DNA of 64,000 nucleotides from assembly GCF_003004665.1 (NCBI RefSeq), contig NZ_MUHY01000001.1:780907-844906 (forward strand), read 5' to 3'. Positions 55,156 through 64,000 of the stretch are shown piece after piece. Under the pieces are notes generated by a model. That model was not told the DNA's origin, ran no database searches, and saw only the letters and a program-made list of their open reading frames with translations. The stretch is from Candidatus Pandoraea novymonadis. Lineage in GTDB: Bacteria > Pseudomonadota > Gammaproteobacteria > Burkholderiales > Burkholderiaceae. The first letter of the stretch is position 1; each line of letters starts with the position of its first letter. The translations under genes and the position numbers were made by a program.

Positions 55156-55619
55156 CGTGATATGATCCTCGGAGATGCTGTTGTGATAATTTGATGGAAT
55201 TATCTTTATCTGAGTAATGCTCAGATTTTTAATTTAGGCTGCCTATTTTTCTCATGATTAGAAACTCTTTTAGAAGTATTATCCCTCAATTTTTTGAAGC
55301 AATTGCACAATCACGCAACAAAGTATGTCATACCTTAAAATTATGGATCAATCTGCTAATTCCAACACAATGCCGATTCATCATTCCACATAAAAAACAG
55401 CTTATCGAGGAATAAAACATCCAAGATAGTCAAACTGAGATTAGGAGGGGAGCGGCACAGAACCTTATTACAAAAATTCATTAGCCCAATACATCTCGTT
55501 AACCTCTTGCCAAGAGGTTAAAATATGAATTACTTTCCAAAGCAGTTTCGTAGCTAACCAAAGGCTAAAGTTCCAATCGGCCAAAAGCATGCACTCATTG
55601 TATGCGCTGTCATCAAAAG
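55156..55619. other. Spacer between rsmG and parA with a long palindrome
   Basis: About 460 bp where relatives have almost none. It holds a near-perfect 23-bp inverted repeat (listed separately) and no recognisable gene. Confidence 0.55.
55499..55521. repeat. 23-bp inverted repeat between rsmG and parA
   Basis: TTAACCTCTTG (55499-55509) and CAAGAGGTTAA (55511-55521) are exact complements around a single base. As RNA it would form a stem of about nine pairs with a short loop. No T run follows on either strand, so it is either an operator-like site or an RNA processing structure. Confidence 0.65.
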
Positions 55620-56273
55620 CTAAACGATATCAACCTTAATACGCAACAAATGACGCTTTGCCTCAAGAAATGGAACATGAAGAGGAATGCACTCCAATAG
55701 TTGCGAATCTTCTGGTATCTGCGCAAGTTCGTCATCTGACACCAGGCCCTTCATAGCCCAGATGTTAGCCTCAGGTGCCAATAAGTGCCGTGTCAAACGG
55801 ATAAAATTAGATAGATCCGAGAAAGCTCGAGAAACAATTGCATCAAAGAAGACTGGGATTTCTTCGCCTATCTTGCATTGTTCCACACGCCCCGTAACCA
55901 CAGTGACATTAGGAAGTTCCAACACTCCCTTGGCTTGAATTAAAAATGCCGTCTTCTTTCGGACAATATCATTCACTGTAATTTGCCAGTCCGGACAAGC
56001 AATAGCCAGAATTATTCCTGGTAATCCGCCCCCTGACCCAACGTCGAGAATACGATGGATTGATTCATGCATCAGGCGAGGTAGGATAGAGAGTGAATCT
56101 AGCACATGCTGAATCAATATCTGACGCGAGTCATGAATAGCAGTCAAATTATAGACTCCGTTCCATTTCGCCAATAGAATCTGGTAGTCAAGTAATTTTT
56201 GATGTTGCGTTACGTCGATCGGCACTCCAATCTGCTTAATGCCAGCAGTCAACAGCCTAGATAAGATTGTCAT
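55620..56273 (-). CDS. rsmG: 16S rRNA m7G527 methyltransferase RsmG (GidB)
   Basis: A 217-residue SAM-dependent enzyme. SAM motif ILDVGSGGGLPGIILAIACP and the following DIVRKKTAFL are typical; IVSRAFSDLSNFI and WAMKGL follow. A little shorter than relatives, and the C-terminus looks complete. Begins eight bases after the mnmG stop, so the two are co-translated. Confidence 0.95.
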   Translation of the reverse strand: MTILSRLLTAGIKQIGVPIDVTQHQKLLDYQILLAKWNGVYNLTAIHDSRQILIQHVLDSLSILPRLMHESIHRILDVGSGGGLPGIILAIACPDWQITVNDIVRKKTAFLIQAKGVLELPNVTVVTGRVEQCKIGEEIPVFFDAIVSRAFSDLSNFIRLTRHLLAPEANIWAMKGLVSDDELAQIPEDSQLLECIPLHVPFLEAKRHLLRIKVDIV

Positions 56274-56281
56274 TGTGCTAA

Positions 56282-58276
56282 TTACGCAAAGTCACTATCG
56301 CATCCTTCTTGTGAAATTCGAGTCAAATGATTTTTATCATCAATGTGTACTACGCTGTCTTGAGAATAAGTAGGATCAACGCATTTCTTGAGATACACTA
56401 GAAGCAGTGAAATTGCTGCAGGAGTAACACCGAAGATACGCGATGCTTGTCCAAGCGTCTCCGGCCGGCGTGCAATTAAAGCTTGACGAGCTTCAATTGA
56501 TAAGCCACGCACCTCATTGTAGTTCATATTTGATGGCAAAATCATCCTCTCATTTACTTTCTTACGGTCAATTTCGTCTGCTTGGCGCTTAATATAACCT
56601 TGATATTTTATGGTAATTTCAATCTGTTCGCGAATTTGTGCGGATTGTGCAATATCCTCTGAAAACAAGGTCTCTAACGCATATTTTCCGTCTTGCAATG
56701 CCATCAAATCTTCGTAACGCACTTCAGGACGACGCAGCAAATCAGCCAACGAATACTCATGCTCAATTTTTTTGCCTAACAGAGGGAGCGCATCCTTCTC
56801 CGGTAGTGTTTCTGGATTCACCCATGTGAATTTTAATCGTTCTGTTTCACGTGAAACAGCATCACGCTTACGCTGAAAAATTTCCCAACGAAAATCATCC
56901 ACCACACCGAGTTCTCGTCCATTTTCTGTCAAACGGATATCGGCATTATCTTCACGCAATGATAGTCGATATTCCGCGCGGCTAGTGAACATCCGATAAG
57001 GCTCAGATACCCCCCTCGTGATCAGATCATCGACAAGCACACCGAGGTAAGCCTGATCCCGTCGGGGACACCATGCCTCTTGACCTTTTGCTTGCCGTGC
57101 CGCATTGATACCTGCCAGCAAACCCTGTGCAGCAGCCTCCTCATATCCAGTAGTTCCATTAATTTGTCCGGCAAAGTAGAGCCCAGAAATTACACGAGTC
57201 TCAAGGGATCTCCTTAATCCACGTGGATCGAAGTAGTCATACTCAATGGCATAACCGGGACGCAAAATATGAGCACCTTCCATACCACGTATGGAACGCA
57301 CAAGTGCTAATTGAACGTCAAATGGTAGGCTAGTGGAGATGCCATTTGGATAATACTCATTTGTCGTTAGTCCCTCTGGCTCCAAATAAATTTGATGCGA
57401 TTCCTTATCAGCAAATTGGTGTATTTTGTCCTCAATCGAGGGGCAATATCGAGGCCCAAGACCCTTTATCAGGCCAACATACATCGGCGAACGATCGAGA
57501 CCCCCCCGAATAATTTCATGCGTATGTTCATTTGTATGGGTCACCCAGCACGACACTTGTTTAGGATGTTGTTCAGCACGCCCGAGAAATGAAAATACCG
57601 GCACAGGATCAATATCGCCGGCCTGCTCACACAAGACCGAAAAATCGATACTACGCCCATCAATACGCGGCGGTGTGCCAGTTTTCAGTCGACCTTGCGG
57701 CAAGTTTAACTCTTTGAGACGTGATGACAATGTGACTGCAGCTGCATCTCCAGCTCGTCCACCACCGTAGTTATTGAGGCCAACATGAATCTTTCCATTA
57801 AGAAAAGTCCCTGCCGTTAGGACAACCGAATGAGCACGAAATCGCAAGCCCACCTGGGTCACAGCGCCAACAACGCGATCCCCCTCAACTATCAAGTCTT
57901 CCACTGTCTGCTGAAAAAGCCAGAGATTTGGCTGATTTTCCAAGCGATAACGAATGGCTTGCTTGTATAGCAAGCGATCAGCTTGAGCACGTGTCGCCCG
58001 AACTGCAGCCCCCCTCGATGAGTTAAGAATGCGAAACTGAATACCCCCTTCATCTGTAGCAGCAGCCATAACGCCACCCAGAGCATCCAGTTCTTTCACA
58101 AGATGCCCTTTCCCAATTCCGCCAATAGATGGATTACAACTCATCTGACCAAGTGTTTCAATATTATGGGTTAGTAGTAATGTTTTACAACCCATACGGG
58201 CTGCCGCAAGTGCGGCCTCAGTCCCTGCATGACCACCACCCACCACAATCACATTGAACTCGGTTGGATAAAGCAT
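56282..58276 (-). CDS. mnmG: tRNA uridine-34 carboxymethylaminomethyl synthase MnmG (GidA)
   Basis: FAD-dependent enzyme that with MnmE makes cmnm5U34 in tRNA wobble positions. It has 664 residues. FAD motif [59 protein letters not shown] and the C-terminal helical MnmE-binding part are intact. The coding sequence contains a perfect parS site. Confidence 0.97.
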   Translation of the reverse strand: MLYPTEFNVIVVGGGHAGTEAALAAARMGCKTLLLTHNIETLGQMSCNPSIGGIGKGHLVKELDALGGVMAAATDEGGIQFRILNSSRGAAVRATRAQADRLLYKQAIRYRLENQPNLWLFQQTVEDLIVEGDRVVGAVTQVGLRFRAHSVVLTAGTFLNGKIHVGLNNYGGGRAGDAAAVTLSSRLKELNLPQGRLKTGTPPRIDGRSIDFSVLCEQAGDIDPVPVFSFLGRAEQHPKQVSCWVTHTNEHTHEIIRGGLDRSPMYVGLIKGLGPRYCPSIEDKIHQFADKESHQIYLEPEGLTTNEYYPNGISTSLPFDVQLALVRSIRGMEGAHILRPGYAIEYDYFDPRGLRRSLETRVISGLYFAGQINGTTGYEEAAAQGLLAGINAARQAKGQEAWCPRRDQAYLGVLVDDLITRGVSEPYRMFTSRAEYRLSLREDNADIRLTENGRELGVVDDFRWEIFQRKRDAVSRETERLKFTWVNPETLPEKDALPLLGKKIEHEYSLADLLRRPEVRYEDLMALQDGKYALETLFSEDIAQSAQIREQIEITIKYQGYIKRQADEIDRKKVNERMILPSNMNYNEVRGLSIEARQALIARRPETLGQASRIFGVTPAAISLLLVYLKKCVDPTYSQDSVVHIDDKNHLTRISQEGCDSDFA
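56843..56858. promoter_or_regulatory. parS site (perfect 16-bp)
   Basis: TGTTTCACGTGAAACA is an exact palindrome matching the universal chromosomal parS consensus. It lies inside mnmG, 2.5 kb from parB, where it would load ParB clamps for origin segregation. Confidence 0.92.
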
Positions 58277-58767
58277 CTTTATTCCACTAGAATCAATAAA
58301 TTCTCAAAAATATGTAATGCTAAAATTATAGCGAACCACATACACATACTTGTATATAAACCATGAATTGTTTCACGTGAAATATTAAGTGAAAAAAGAC
58401 ATGCAAGCAAAAACATATATTTTTTGATCTTGGATGGTCTGGTACAGACGGCTATCTGTTGCTTTTTGGTGTATTAAGTAAGCAACGCAGTGTGGTAGGC
58501 TTAATATATAGAGGAGTTCGCCGAATAAATCTGCTCACTCATTTCTGTCAGTTGGTTTTCTCTTTAGGTCTCCTTCAAAACCATCATTTCTCCTCCAGAG
58601 ATACTCCTAAAAAGAGCTTTCTCATATAGCCACCTACTAAAAAATGATAATTTTTTCGAAGCAGAGCAGACACTGAGAATACTTTTTCAGCACTTTGAAT
58701 TCGATTATTACGTCTATAATATCCAAAAAAATAATAGTCAACTTCGAACAAGCCATTATTACTTGAC
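58277..58767. other. Upstream region of mnmG
   Basis: About 490 bp between tRNA-Arg and mnmG on the minus strand. It carries the second parS site; no gene or DnaA box cluster was recognised. Confidence 0.55.
58369..58384. promoter_or_regulatory. parS site (one mismatch)
   Basis: TGTTTCACGTGAAATA differs from the consensus only at the next-to-last base. It lies about 90 bases upstream of mnmG and 1.5 kb from the perfect site. Confidence 0.8.
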
Positions 58768-58844
58768 TGGCCTGCCCAGAGGGACTCGAACCCCCGACCG
58801 TCGGCTTAGAAGGCCGATGCTCTATCCAACTAAGCTATGGGCAG
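58768..58844 (-). tRNA. tRNA-Arg(TCT)
   Basis: Minus-strand cloverleaf: acceptor CTGCCCA/TGGGCAG, D arm AGCTTAGTTGGATAGAGC, anticodon loop CTTCTAA giving anticodon TCT (reads AGA), T arm GGGTTCGAGTCCC, encoded CCA. Confidence 0.95.
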
Positions 58845-59798
58845 TGATAGAAACGATAAAAACCGATGACACAACCAACTCCCTGCATTCACAGGATTTA
58901 AAACAATTTAAGCTTAGTATATAAGCACCTATGTTATTGGGCTACGCTGGAGTCAGCGTCACACCAAGAAATCAATCTCAATAGTCGAAATTCCACTTTC
59001 CAACTTAGAGTCGAAAATGATAAGGGATACTATAGATTCCATCAAACTTGAAGATTACAAAGAAGAGGGGAGCAGGAGATAGCCTGCTGTCCATAGTACC
59101 ACTTCGAATGCAAAGGATATTTCTATCTCACAAACCTATATCTCTATCAGACTACTTAAAAACAAGGTTGAGTTGCCATATGTCAGCTTAAGCTTTCTGA
59201 GAATAATCGAACCGAACCCCTTTAGCAAACTCCAAACAGAATAATATTTCAAGCTCTGGTGTCAAGTCAATTTGGCGGAAATAAAATAGGCCATACCGAA
59301 CCCAAAACCGTGATTACATTACGACAAACGCATAGCAGACCAAAATCTATATGATTACTCCAAATAGCGTATCAGAAGACTTTTAGTTCTAAAAATCGCG
59401 GACTATAAACCTATATGCTAGAGACTAATAAAATAGCATGGTCCGCAAGCTATTAATTTGACATTCATTGCTAAATTCTCAGAAAGTTTCGTCTAACTAC
59501 AGTGAAATTCTTAAAACATGGCAATCAAAGAAGTCTCATGAAAAAGCATAAAAAACAAATATAATCTTTTCAGGTTTAACGTACTCAGTTAACACTTGCG
59601 CACTAAGCGGCGAGTAGAAGCGTTAGTAAAAGAACTTCTGGCGCAGCTTGGCGCGCCAACAACACGACCAACATTAAACTCAAAAACTTGTCAAAAAACC
59701 TCCATATCCCTTCCAAACATTTAAAGTAAGAAAAAAATTCAACCTGAAAGCTATTTTTGCAGCAATGGGACCACCCGCAAAAATCATCATAATGGCCT
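58845..59798. other. Long empty spacer
   Basis: About 950 bp, the largest gap in the window, upstream of tRNA-Arg and downstream of maeB. Stops in every frame, no family likeness, no repeat seen. It probably marks one or more lost genes. Confidence 0.6.
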
Positions 59799-62084
59799 TC
59801 AAGCAACCAAATTAACGTTAGCGGCAGCAACAGCCGTCATATTGATAATCCGACGTACAGTGGCAGCCGGCGTCAGAATATGCACTGGCTTCGCGCATCC
59901 AAGCAGGAATGGCCCGACCGTCACACCCTCGCCACTCGTCATCTTGAGTAAGTTATATGTGATATTCGCCGCTTCCACATTGGGCATAACCAGCAAATTA
60001 GCCTCACCAGTCAAACGCGACGCAGAGAATGCTATACGTCGGATCGTTTCCGACAATGCAGCATCCCCATGCATTTCACCATCCACCTCGAGATAAGGAG
60101 AGCGCTCGGCTAATAAATTTCTTGCCTTAGATACACGTTTCGACGAATTTGAAGTCACGCTGCCAAAGTTTGAGTGGGATAACAATGCAACCTTCGGGGT
60201 TATACCGAAACGCTCGATTTCCGATGCAGCCAATATCGTCATCTCGGCAAGTTGCTCACTGCTTGGCAGTTCATTAACGTATGTATCACTGATAAAAAGA
60301 TTTCGCCCAGCCAGCATCAGCAAATTCATCGCAAAGTAGTTCTCCGCATCTGCTTGCTTGCCAATTACTTGATCCACGATATCGAGATGACGATGGTAAG
60401 TGTCGATCATACCGCAAATCATGCCGTCGGCCTCACCCAAATGCACTAGGATCGCGCCGATCAGAGTATTGTCTTTTCGCATAGCAGCTTTGGCCACATC
60501 TGGAGTCACACCGTGGCGTGCACCAATTTCATGGTACACCTGCCAACAACGTTGGTAACGGGCATCATCTTCTGGATTTACCAGTTCAAAATCTACTCCC
60601 GCTTTCAGTCGAGCACCGATTTTTTTCAGTCGCATCTCGACGACCAATGGACGACCAACAATAATCGGCTTCGCAATGCGCTCGGCCAAAACAAATTGTG
60701 CCGCCCGAAGCACACGCTCATCCTCCCCCTCCGAGAATACTATGCGAGCTGGGGCAGATGTGAAACGAGCACGAGCAGCAGCAAATACTGGACGCATCAC
60801 CATGCCAGTTCGATAAACTGTTGCTCCTAATTGTTCACGATATGCCTCCATATCGGCGATCGGACGAGTAGCCACACCAGAATCCATCGCAGCTTTAGCC
60901 ACGGCCGGAGCGATTTTGATGATCAAACGTGGATCGAACGGCTTCGGAATAATGTATTCCGGGCCAAATTCGAGTATATGTCCTTCGTAAGCCCGAGCCA
61001 CTTCTTCACTCTGCTGAGTTTCCTGTGCGAGTTCGGCAATTGCATGAACGGTGGCTAATTTCATCGCTTCTGTGATGGTAGTTGCACCGACATCAAGCGC
61101 CCCCCTAAAAATGAATGGAAAGCACAAAACGTTGTTAACCTGGTTCGGATAATCCGAACGCCCAGTAGCAATAATGCAATCCGGACGTGCATTTTTCGCG
61201 ATTTCAGGACGAATCTCGGGTTCCGGATTCGCCAGTGCAAGAATCAACGGCTTGGATCCCATATTCTTAACCATCTCGCCGCTTAACACCCCGGCAGTCG
61301 AACAGCCAAGAAAAACATCCGCACCCTGAATAGCATCACCAAGCGTGCGAGCCTCTGTTGCCACAGCGTAGCTCGCTTTGCTTTCATCAAGCTTACCTCG
61401 ACCCACGTGTATTACACCCTTCGAGTCAAGCACAATAATATTGTGTCGAGCCAATCCAAGATTCACCAGTAAATCAAGACAGGCAATCGCAGCAGCACCG
61501 GCACCTGAACAAACCAATTTTACGTTGGCAATGTCTTTACCAACCACCTTCAAACCATTTAAAATTGCAGCCGAAGCGATGATGGCTGTACCATGCTGAT
61601 CATCATGAAAAACCGGGATCTTCATACGCTCACGCAGTTTTTTTTCGATGTAGAAACATTCTGGCGCCTTGATATCTTCAAGATTGACACCACCCAGCGT
61701 AGGCTCAAGCATTGCAATTGCGTCAACAAGCTTGTCGGGATCATGCTCAGCCAACTCAATGTCAAAAACATCAATGCCGGCGAATTTCTTGAACAGACAA
61801 CCTTTTCCCTCCATTACAGGCTTTGCAGCGAGTGGACCAATATCACCCAAACCAAGCACTGCGGTGCCGTTAGTAATCACTCCAACCAAGTTAGCACGTG
61901 ACGTATAACGATTAACACTCAATGGATCTGCCGCGATCACCTCACAGGCGTAAGCAACCCCCGGAGAATAGGCTAACGACAAATCAATTTGGTTTGATAA
62001 TGGTTTGGTCGGTGTCACGGAGATTTTGCCCGGACGCGGATTTTCGTGATATGACAACGCACTTTGTTTCAAAGAATCCTCCAT
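59799..62084 (-). CDS. maeB: NADP-dependent malic enzyme with phosphotransacetylase-like domain
   Basis: Oxidatively decarboxylates malate to pyruvate with NADPH formation. It has 761 residues from the ATG at 62084, chosen for AAGGAT about nine bases upstream. The malic domain (about 1-430) shows [40 protein letters not shown] and the NAD(P) motif [16 protein letters not shown]. The second half (about 440-761) is a phosphotransacetylase-like regulatory domain ([36 protein letters not shown]), typical of acetyl-CoA-regulated hybrid enzymes. Five bases after pyrE. Confidence 0.95.
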   Translation of the reverse strand: MEDSLKQSALSYHENPRPGKISVTPTKPLSNQIDLSLAYSPGVAYACEVIAADPLSVNRYTSRANLVGVITNGTAVLGLGDIGPLAAKPVMEGKGCLFKKFAGIDVFDIELAEHDPDKLVDAIAMLEPTLGGVNLEDIKAPECFYIEKKLRERMKIPVFHDDQHGTAIIASAAILNGLKVVGKDIANVKLVCSGAGAAAIACLDLLVNLGLARHNIIVLDSKGVIHVGRGKLDESKASYAVATEARTLGDAIQGADVFLGCSTAGVLSGEMVKNMGSKPLILALANPEPEIRPEIAKNARPDCIIATGRSDYPNQVNNVLCFPFIFRGALDVGATTITEAMKLATVHAIAELAQETQQSEEVARAYEGHILEFGPEYIIPKPFDPRLIIKIAPAVAKAAMDSGVATRPIADMEAYREQLGATVYRTGMVMRPVFAAARARFTSAPARIVFSEGEDERVLRAAQFVLAERIAKPIIVGRPLVVEMRLKKIGARLKAGVDFELVNPEDDARYQRCWQVYHEIGARHGVTPDVAKAAMRKDNTLIGAILVHLGEADGMICGMIDTYHRHLDIVDQVIGKQADAENYFAMNLLMLAGRNLFISDTYVNELPSSEQLAEMTILAASEIERFGITPKVALLSHSNFGSVTSNSSKRVSKARNLLAERSPYLEVDGEMHGDAALSETIRRIAFSASRLTGEANLLVMPNVEAANITYNLLKMTSGEGVTVGPFLLGCAKPVHILTPAATVRRIINMTAVAAANVNLVA

Positions 62085-62089
62085 AATCG

Positions 62090-62779
62090 TTAATCCTTCG
62101 GAAAGCACCTTGCATCTCTACATTCGCCCGACCAGGCTGCAGGAGCATGCAAGAATTTCTCGATTTCATCTAAAGTCTTGGTGTTGAAGTAGTCCTGCTG
62201 CTTAGCATTACGAAGCACATCCCACCATGTAGCCAAAGCGTGAAGATCGACTTTGATGTCCTTCAACGTCTGACGACTCTCCGGAAAAATATCGTAGTGA
62301 AAAATTACAAAAATATGACTTACACTCGCCTGTCCATCACGCAATGCCTTGCAAAAGTTAATCTTACTACGGCCATCGGTCGTTAAATCTTCAACCAAAA
62401 GCACGCGAGAACCTTCAGGCAAATAACCTTCGATTTGGGCATTTCGTCCGAAACCCTTCGGTTTTTTTCGAACGTACTGCATCGGCAACATCAGTTTGTC
62501 GGCAATCCAAGCCGCAAATGGAATACCTGCCGTCTCCCCTCCAGCAATCGAATCGAATTGCTCGCAGCCAATGTCCTGTACGATAACTGCTTCGGCCAGA
62601 TCAACCAATGTTCGACGGACACGAGGATAAGAAATTAGCTTACGGCAGTCCATGTACACTGGACTAGCCAAGCCTGAAGTCAAGATGTAGGGTTTCTCTA
62701 CGCTAAAATGCACCGCCCCCACTTCAAGAAGTATTTTCGCGGCAATATCGGAAATTCTTTGACAGTCGATGCCTATCAT
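62090..62779 (-). CDS. pyrE: Orotate phosphoribosyltransferase
   Basis: Joins orotate and PRPP to make OMP in pyrimidine synthesis. It has 229 residues from the ATG at 62779 (AGGA ten bases before); a GTG two codons earlier is possible. The PRPP loop is RVLLVEDLTTDGRSK, the betaproteobacterial form. YILTSGLASPVYMDCRKL and IAGGETAGIPFAAWIAD are intact. Transcribed with maeB. Confidence 0.95.
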   Translation of the reverse strand: MIGIDCQRISDIAAKILLEVGAVHFSVEKPYILTSGLASPVYMDCRKLISYPRVRRTLVDLAEAVIVQDIGCEQFDSIAGGETAGIPFAAWIADKLMLPMQYVRKKPKGFGRNAQIEGYLPEGSRVLLVEDLTTDGRSKINFCKALRDGQASVSHIFVIFHYDIFPESRQTLKDIKVDLHALATWWDVLRNAKQQDYFNTKTLDEIEKFLHAPAAWSGECRDARCFPKD

Positions 62780-63511
62780 GAACACATCATCCTATGATAC
62801 TTATACTATATACAACGAGTTACGGAGGTAAATAGCCCACCAGACCAAGTGCCGACGGAAAGTCGAACTGATCGCACAAAAAACGGCACGGATATAGCGT
62901 GGCTTTGCATTATCCCATAGACCCCCTTAAATTACTCAATAAAAACACCACACTTAAAAGGCAAAAATTAAGCATGCTTCCTTCTTAAGAAGGAGAGATT
63001 AAATATATTTTCGCGATGGTTCCAGCGATATTATTATTATATATCCCAAGCTTAAGTATGCCGTCATGTACCCCTCCAAGCATTGACGCGGTAATTTCAG
63101 TTTTTATATCTCTATCTGAGACGCAACCTATTCGTCAACTCCACACACAATAATTGCATATATGTCAGCATATAAAACATTAAAAACCGAAATATAATCA
63201 TCGCATTAACTTCGTTCAAAAAATCTCGTCGGAATTGCTAACCAATATGGTTTTTAACGAAACCGTCTGAACGACATCAGAAAATGATATAACCGTGCAA
63301 ATGCAGCGTTGTCATAGAAATAAGGACAAACTCTGTTATAGTTTCAAATCACAGGCAGCAAGATTTATTTATCAACACCCAATAAAACCATGATCAACTT
63401 GCAATCGAGTTCTCGGTAATATTGAACATGGATAAATATTTATACAATCATTTCTTCTTATCGAAGTAATTGACAAACTACATTAACATCTCCATAATGA
63501 CCGATTGACTC
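62780..63511. other. Divergent spacer pyrE to tRNA-Tyr
   Basis: About 730 bp. It contains a perfect 16-bp palindrome TCCTTCTTAAGAAGGA (62979-62994) and, at the right end, the promoter for the tRNA-tuf unit. No gene recognised. Confidence 0.55.
63470..63498 (+). promoter_or_regulatory. Strong sigma-70 promoter of the tRNA-tuf operon
   Basis: TTGACA (63470-63475, perfect -35), a 17-base spacer, then CATAAT (63493-63498, one mismatch to TATAAT). The tRNA-Tyr begins 13 bases downstream. Confidence 0.75.
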
Positions 63512-63597
63512 GGAGGGATGCCCGAGTGGCTAAAGGGGGCAGACTGTAAATCTGTTGGCTTACGCCTACGTTGGTTCGAATCCAACTCCCTCCACCA
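63512..63597 (+). tRNA. tRNA-Tyr(GTA)
   Basis: Class II tRNA: acceptor GGAGGGA/TCCCTCC, anticodon loop CTGTAAA giving GTA, long variable arm, T arm GGTTCGAATCC, encoded CCA. Confidence 0.95.
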
Positions 63598-63630
63598 AGA
63601 TTTGATTTTACATTGCGAAAATAGCGCTTA

Positions 63631-63704
63631 GCGGGTGTAGCTCAATGGTAGAGCAGAAGCCTTCCAAGCTTATGACGAGGGTTCGATTCCCTTCACCCGC
63701 TCCA
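63631..63704 (+). tRNA. tRNA-Gly(TCC)
   Basis: Acceptor GCGGGTG/CACCCGC, D arm GCTCAATGGTAGAGC, anticodon loop CTTCCAA giving TCC, T arm GGTTCGATTCC, encoded CCA. Lies 33 bases after tRNA-Tyr. Confidence 0.95.
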
Positions 63705-63731
63705 GGAAATTGCAATGAAGTAGCCGGTTTA

Positions 63732-63806
<75 letters not shown>

Positions 63807-63875
63807 GAGAAAAATAATGCGAAGCGACAATTATGCTGAGCGATTCGGTAACAAGATACCGTTAGGAGTCTGAAA

Positions 63876-64000
63876 ATGGCAAAGGAAAAGTTCGAGCGGA
63901 CTAAGCCGCACGTGAACGTTGGTACCATTGGTCATGTCGACCATGGGAAGACGACCCTGACGGCCGCGATCGCAACAGTGCTATCAGCCAAATTTGGTGG
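63876..64000 (+). CDS. tuf: Elongation factor Tu (N-terminal part, runs off window)
   Basis: GTPase that delivers aminoacyl-tRNA to the ribosome. The 41 complete codons visible open [20 protein letters not shown] and contain the G1 loop [13 protein letters not shown] lies seven bases before the ATG. Codon use looks more GC-rich than in neighbouring genes, as expected for a highly expressed gene. Co-transcribed with the three tRNAs, the conserved tufB arrangement. Confidence 0.96.

Overview
The window reads as ordinary chromosomal DNA of a betaproteobacterium of the Burkholderiaceae. The evidence is the protein sequences (RsmB, HemE, PyrE with VEDLTTDGRSK, and the malic enzyme fused to a phosphotransacetylase-like domain) and the local gene sets (mnmG-rsmG-parA-parB, atpIBEFHAGDC, mreBCD-mrdA-rodA facing gatCAB, pyrE-maeB, tRNA-Tyr/Gly/Thr-tuf). 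The DNA is AT-leaning for that family. My summed coding length is only about 78% of the window, and many spacers of 350-950 bp hold nothing recognisable. I see no insertion sequence, prophage, CRISPR array or rRNA. This suggests a lineage with genome reduction, such as a host-associated Burkholderia relative. That is inference; the exact organism cannot be fixed from the sequence alone.

Layout. 1-7.7 kb: minus-strand set ntrY (cut by the window edge), a DUF4390 gene, rsmB, htpX, fmt and def, then a small thioredoxin-like gene on the plus strand. 8-10.5 kb: topB. 10.6-15.1 kb: ybdD-cstA (pyruvate or peptide uptake) divergent from a Cache-domain histidine kinase and a NarL-type regulator that probably control it. 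15.6-22.6 kb: a D-2-hydroxyacid dehydrogenase with a damaged active site, cytochrome c, a BON lipoprotein, a DiaA-type SIS protein, rsmI, rlpA and a metallo-beta-lactamase-fold hydrolase. 23-31.4 kb: hemE, priA, sdaA and a Rep/UvrD helicase. 31.8-33.3 kb: tRNA-Arg(CCG) and a Bcr/CflA exporter. 34-41.5 kb: the complete F1Fo ATP synthase operon. 42.2-52.5 kb: the rod-shape operon (mreBCD, mrdA, rodA) divergent from gatC, gatA and gatB. 53-58.8 kb: tRNA-Leu(TAA), parB, parA, rsmG, mnmG, two parS sites and tRNA-Arg(TCT). 59.8-62.8 kb: maeB and pyrE. 63.5-64 kb: tRNA-Tyr, tRNA-Gly and tRNA-Thr leading into tuf, which runs off the window.

Together the genes cover translation (formylation, deformylation, tRNA and rRNA modification, Gln-tRNA amidation, EF-Tu), energy (ATP synthase, cytochrome c, malic enzyme, serine deaminase), rod-shaped wall growth, chromosome segregation and replication restart. 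The retained signalling is one nitrogen-type kinase and one two-component pair. I did not find a convincing undescribed system. The points most worth a second look are the two parS sites, a hemE-priA spacer with two consensus DnaA boxes, the Arg-to-His change in a dehydrogenase active site, an apparent insertion of the mre/gat block between parB and atpI, and several strong inverted repeats in otherwise empty spacers.
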